Program-made: the position numbers and the translations under genes
Notes under the pieces: generated by a model
Told to the model about the DNA's origin: nothing
Seen by the model: only the letters and a program-made list of their open reading frames with translations
Database searches by the model: none
Origin: Ruminococcus sp.
GTDB lineage: Bacteria > Bacillota_A > Clostridia > Oscillospirales > Ruminococcaceae
Direction of reading: 5' to 3'
Length of the DNA: 64,000 nucleotides
Assembly: GCF_016283395.1 (NCBI RefSeq)
Contig: NZ_JAEEMU010000036.1
Coordinates: 62,001 to 126,000 of the forward strand
In this document: positions 61,615-64,000 of the stretch, in pieces
Position numbering within the stretch: position 1 is the stretch's first letter
How the letters are laid out: every line of letters begins with the position of its first letter

Positions 61615-62610
61615 ATGAAAAATTTTGTTACTATTATGGCTGCCCTTGGCATTATGTTTACATCAGTACCCGTTAGCACTGCTTATGCAGCAGATTCTGC
61701 TCAGACTTCCGTAGTATCGGAAGCTTCACCTGCAACAACAGACATCGAGCATCTTGCAGGTCAGTGGAAATATCAGGCATCAGATACAGATCTTTATGTA
61801 AGTATAAGCCCTACAGATTATGGTACATTTGATATAAATAAAGACGGAACATACACTTTTACAGACAATAACGGAAAGAAAACATCAGGAACAGTTAAAT
61901 TCAGCATTGAAACTATCGGCGGAACACCTTTCCAGTGCATAAGCCTGTATGAAGGTCAGGAGAGAATGTTCGGCGGTTATTATCACAGCGATGATCCCGA
62001 CATCATCTATCACGGAAACAACCACTTCTCACGTATAATCCGCAAAGAAGCATCTGAAGCAAAAATGTCTGATTTCGTAGGAAGCTGGAAGTATCAGGAA
62101 TCGAACGGAAACTGCACTGTTGATGTTTCTGCAAAAGATGCAGGTAACATGGAAATAAATGCAGACGGCACATATAAGTTCACAAAAAATGACGGCGTCT
62201 CAGAAAAAGGCAAGGTTTATCTTGGCGATGAAACTATAGGCGGCACCGTTTTAACTGTACTCAGATTTTATAACGGTTCTGATCAGAAATTTTCAGCTAC
62301 TTACCTGTCGGAAAGACCTGATGAGCTTCACATCGGCAACGGCGGTATGATGCGATTTGTTAAGGAGTCCGCTGCGGCTGCAAAGGTTAAGGGCAACGGC
62401 GATGCAAATTGCGACGGCAATACAGATATGTCAGACGTAGTGCTTATCATGCAGGCATTATCCAATCCAAACAAGTACGGCACAGAGGGAACAGCTGCCG
62501 AGCATATCACCGCAGCAGGCGTTAAAAATGCAGATGTTGACGGTGACGGACTCACTGTAAATGACGCACTTCATATACAGAAATATCTCTTAGGCGAGCT
62601 CAGCCTTTAA
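61615..62610 (+). CDS. Secreted two-repeat lipocalin-like dockerin protein
   Basis: A 331-residue protein starting at 61615 behind CGGAGG; the in-frame start 78 nt earlier lacks a signal peptide. Signal peptide (about 1-25). Two tandem copies of a beta-barrel-like domain of about 90 residues follow: LAGQWKYQASDTDLYVSISP... and FVGSWKYQESNGNCTVDVSA..., each with DINKDGTYTFTDNNG/EINADGTYKFTKNDG and ETIGGT. A dockerin (about 262-328; GDANCDGNTDMSD, ADVDGDGLTVND, IQKYLLGELSL) closes the protein. The dockerin is of the same kind as in the 29665 and 63703 genes. The function of the barrel domains is unknown; ligand binding is likely. Confidence 0.88.
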   Translation: MKNFVTIMAALGIMFTSVPVSTAYAADSAQTSVVSEASPATTDIEHLAGQWKYQASDTDLYVSISPTDYGTFDINKDGTYTFTDNNGKKTSGTVKFSIETIGGTPFQCISLYEGQERMFGGYYHSDDPDIIYHGNNHFSRIIRKEASEAKMSDFVGSWKYQESNGNCTVDVSAKDAGNMEINADGTYKFTKNDGVSEKGKVYLGDETIGGTVLTVLRFYNGSDQKFSATYLSERPDELHIGNGGMMRFVKESAAAAKVKGNGDANCDGNTDMSDVVLIMQALSNPNKYGTEGTAAEHITAAGVKNADVDGDGLTVNDALHIQKYLLGELSL

Positions 62611-62624
62611 GTTCAATATTCAAC

Positions 62625-62653
62625 AAAGCACCGACCATATGGTCGGTGCTTTT
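62625..62653. terminator. Bidirectional terminator
   Basis: AAAGCACCGACCAT-ATGGTCGGTGCTTT is a perfect palindrome flanked by A and T runs, between convergent genes. Confidence 0.92.
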
Positions 62654-62657
62654 GCAC

Positions 62658-63659
62658 TTATTTGTATTCCATATATTCTTCCAAGGGTAATACATCTTCT
62701 TTTGTGGTTGAAGCATATGCATAATAGGCAAGAATATTTGAAGCATCAATTGCATTTATCGCTCCGTCGCTGTCAACATCAGCAGCAAGCTTTTGCTCAG
62801 CGGTATATCCTCCGTTTTTATTTGTGGAAACAAGTGCATAATACGCAAGGACTGATGAGGCATCAATTGCATTTATGAGTCCGTCGTTGTTTACATCGCC
62901 AAGATCATATTTGGTCTTGATTATTTTCTCGCCTTTGACCTTAATATAGCCGTTGTAGATACCTTTTGTGAATACGTAGGTCATCTGTAGTCTGCCTGCG
63001 TCATCCTGCTCAGTATTAATAAACGTATCAGCGGCTATGCCGTCATTTGTATATGAAATGCCAAATGGATAGAGTTCGCCTTGTTCGGCACTTTCGGGAA
63101 CGATAAAATCAATGGTGAATAAGCTGCCTTTAGTCAGTTTGTTCTCATCTGAATACGCATAGAATACAAGCTGTCCTTCTTCCACCATTGCAGAACCTGT
63201 TGTGAAGTCCTGTACTGCCTTTCCTGCGTTCATTACCTCGCCATTGGAGTTCCCCTTGACAGTCAGACGGGTATCATAAAAGAAGTGGAGCTTAATGCGG
63301 CTGACAGGTTCTGTTGCACCTGTTATACTAAAATATACTCGCTGGACAGTACCCTTTGCGTATTCGGGCTCAAGTCCGATCTTGTCGAAAAAAAGCATTA
63401 TACCGCCATTATAATCCTTTGGATCTATTTTCGGTGAATTCCATTCTCTGGGTTGTACCCAGCTTTTACGGTCATAGGGCACTTCCTCATCGTTCTGGTA
63501 GTTAAAGGGATTTTCTGTGACAGACTCACTTGCTGCAGCAGCTGAGGTCAATATTGAATTTGTTTTTATGATACGATCAGGGAAACAATGTAAAAGCGAA
63601 AATACAAACGCAAAACTTGTAATTGCTGATATAAAGCGATCAAAGCTCTTCTTTTTCAT
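62658..63659 (-). CDS. Cohesin - dockerin protein (adaptor scaffoldin candidate)
   Basis: A 333-residue protein, ATG at 63659 behind AGGAGG. Signal peptide (about 1-42), a linker, then a cohesin-like domain (about 85-250). The cohesin pattern is AKGTVQRVYFSITGA, RIKLHFFYDTRLTVKG, LVFYAYSDENKLTKGSLFTIDFIVPESAEQGELYPFGI and GYIKVKG, with the usual strand order and Gly positions. A dockerin (about 262-320) has DVNNDGLINAIDASSVLAYYA and DVDSDGAINAIDASNILAYYA. One cohesin plus one dockerin is the layout of ScaC-type adaptors in R. flavefaciens. The dockerin resembles that of the LRR-SLH protein at 16449, not those of the enzymes. It lies 43 nt downstream of another dockerin gene. Confidence 0.8.
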   Translation of the reverse strand: MKKKSFDRFISAITSFAFVFSLLHCFPDRIIKTNSILTSAAAASESVTENPFNYQNDEEVPYDRKSWVQPREWNSPKIDPKDYNGGIMLFFDKIGLEPEYAKGTVQRVYFSITGATEPVSRIKLHFFYDTRLTVKGNSNGEVMNAGKAVQDFTTGSAMVEEGQLVFYAYSDENKLTKGSLFTIDFIVPESAEQGELYPFGISYTNDGIAADTFINTEQDDAGRLQMTYVFTKGIYNGYIKVKGEKIIKTKYDLGDVNNDGLINAIDASSVLAYYALVSTNKNGGYTAEQKLAADVDSDGAINAIDASNILAYYAYASTTKEDVLPLEEYMEYK

Positions 63660-63702
63660 ATTGGACCTCCTGTATTGCACATAGCAGACTTTTAAATAAG
63701 GA

Positions 63703-64000
63703 TCATTCGGTCGGTTCGAGACTGTTTATTATCCTGAGCAGATATTTCTGTATTTTTAATGCGTCATTTCCTGTAAGTCCTTTTGTAGTAGTATCAACAT
63801 CTGCCTGTATCTTGCCTTTTTCGGTTATAGCACTTGGCGATGTTCCACCCACGTCATACTTATTAGGATTAGCGATCGACTGCATTATCAGTACAGCATC
63901 CGAAAGATCGACTTCACCGTCACAGTTGGCATCGCCCCATAGCGATTCCGTGATCTGAGTATCACGAGCGTATACCGCCTTTATGACAACATTGCTGTCG
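63703..64000 (-). CDS. Dockerin-containing protein, C-terminal end
   Basis: Open at the right edge. Visible are about 98 residues: a short strand (SNVVIKAVYARDTQ) and a dockerin with GDANCDGEVDLSDAVLIMQ and a second repeat IQADVDTTTKGLTGNDALKIQKYLL. The second loop is longer than usual. The catalytic part lies outside the window. The cohesin-dockerin gene follows 43 nt downstream, so they may share an operon. Confidence 0.88.
   Translation of the reverse strand, partial: DSNVVIKAVYARDTQITESLWGDANCDGEVDLSDAVLIMQSIANPNKYDVGGTSPSAITEKGKIQADVDTTTKGLTGNDALKIQKYLLRIINSLEPTE

Noticed and set aside
1..64000. tRNA, rRNA, prophage, integrase or transposase genes
   Set aside because: None recognised. 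The mobile signals are confined to small non-coding repeats.

Overview
The window looks like a chromosomal segment of a fibre-degrading Ruminococcus, closest in style to R. flavefaciens. The support is direct: at least seven proteins end in, or contain, type-I-like dockerins; two carry clear GH11 xylanase modules; one is a cohesin-dockerin protein; and the genes have Gram-positive features (strong GGAGG ribosome sites, sigma-A promoters with 17-bp spacers, a T-box leader, lipoprotein and Sec signals, DUF1540 and DUF3021 proteins). The species is inferred; no rRNA or tRNA gene was seen.

Layout. 1-6.6 kb is housekeeping: the end of an O-antigen-ligase-like membrane protein, a 2[4Fe-4S] ferredoxin, a DUF1540 protein, a large acidic membrane-anchored protein, then a minus-strand operon of cysteine hydrolase, D-lactate-dehydrogenase-like enzyme and coaBC. 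7.0-14.3 kb is one plus-strand operon: ABC ATPase, FtsX-type permease, beta-lactamase-fold protein, response regulator and histidine kinase, closed by a 312-bp inverted-repeat element. 14.6-18.5 kb holds two divergent dockerin proteins, one with LRR and SLH-like modules. An ABC-F protein and a 205-bp dispersed repeat follow.

20.5-38.3 kb is the fibre-degradation core: a GH11-CBM22-dockerin xylanase, a frameshifted solute-binding lipoprotein, an ECF sigma/anti-sigma pair, a secreted protein that I read as three degenerate GH11-like modules plus a half dockerin, a 1392-aa GH11-CBM22-GH10-dockerin-CBM22-CE1 enzyme, and a CotH/C-type-lectin/CBM/dockerin protein.

38.5-46.0 kb holds a GntR-ABC operon with its operator, a DUF4846 protein, and a T-box-controlled XRE-cupin-acyl-CoA ligase. 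46.4-52.4 kb is a regulatory island with two LytTR-type regulators (one fused to a sugar-binding-protein-like sensor), an MBL-fold hydrolase, a secreted protein of unknown function, and several 21-bp-phased direct repeats that look like LytTR sites. One of these sits on a promoter pointing antisense into the end of the secreted-protein gene. 52.5-61 kb holds a papain-like secreted protease, a second two-component system, a beta-helix carbohydrate-binding lipoprotein and a DUF169 protein. The last 2.5 kb carries a lipocalin-like dockerin protein, the cohesin-dockerin adaptor candidate, and the dockerin end of another protein.

Together the dockerin proteins would be secreted and docked onto scaffoldins. 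The sigma/anti-sigma pair, the GntR-ABC module, the LytTR regulators and the two-component systems are the candidate sensors. Start codons were moved from the longest reading frame wherever a ribosome site and signal peptide clearly favoured an internal start.
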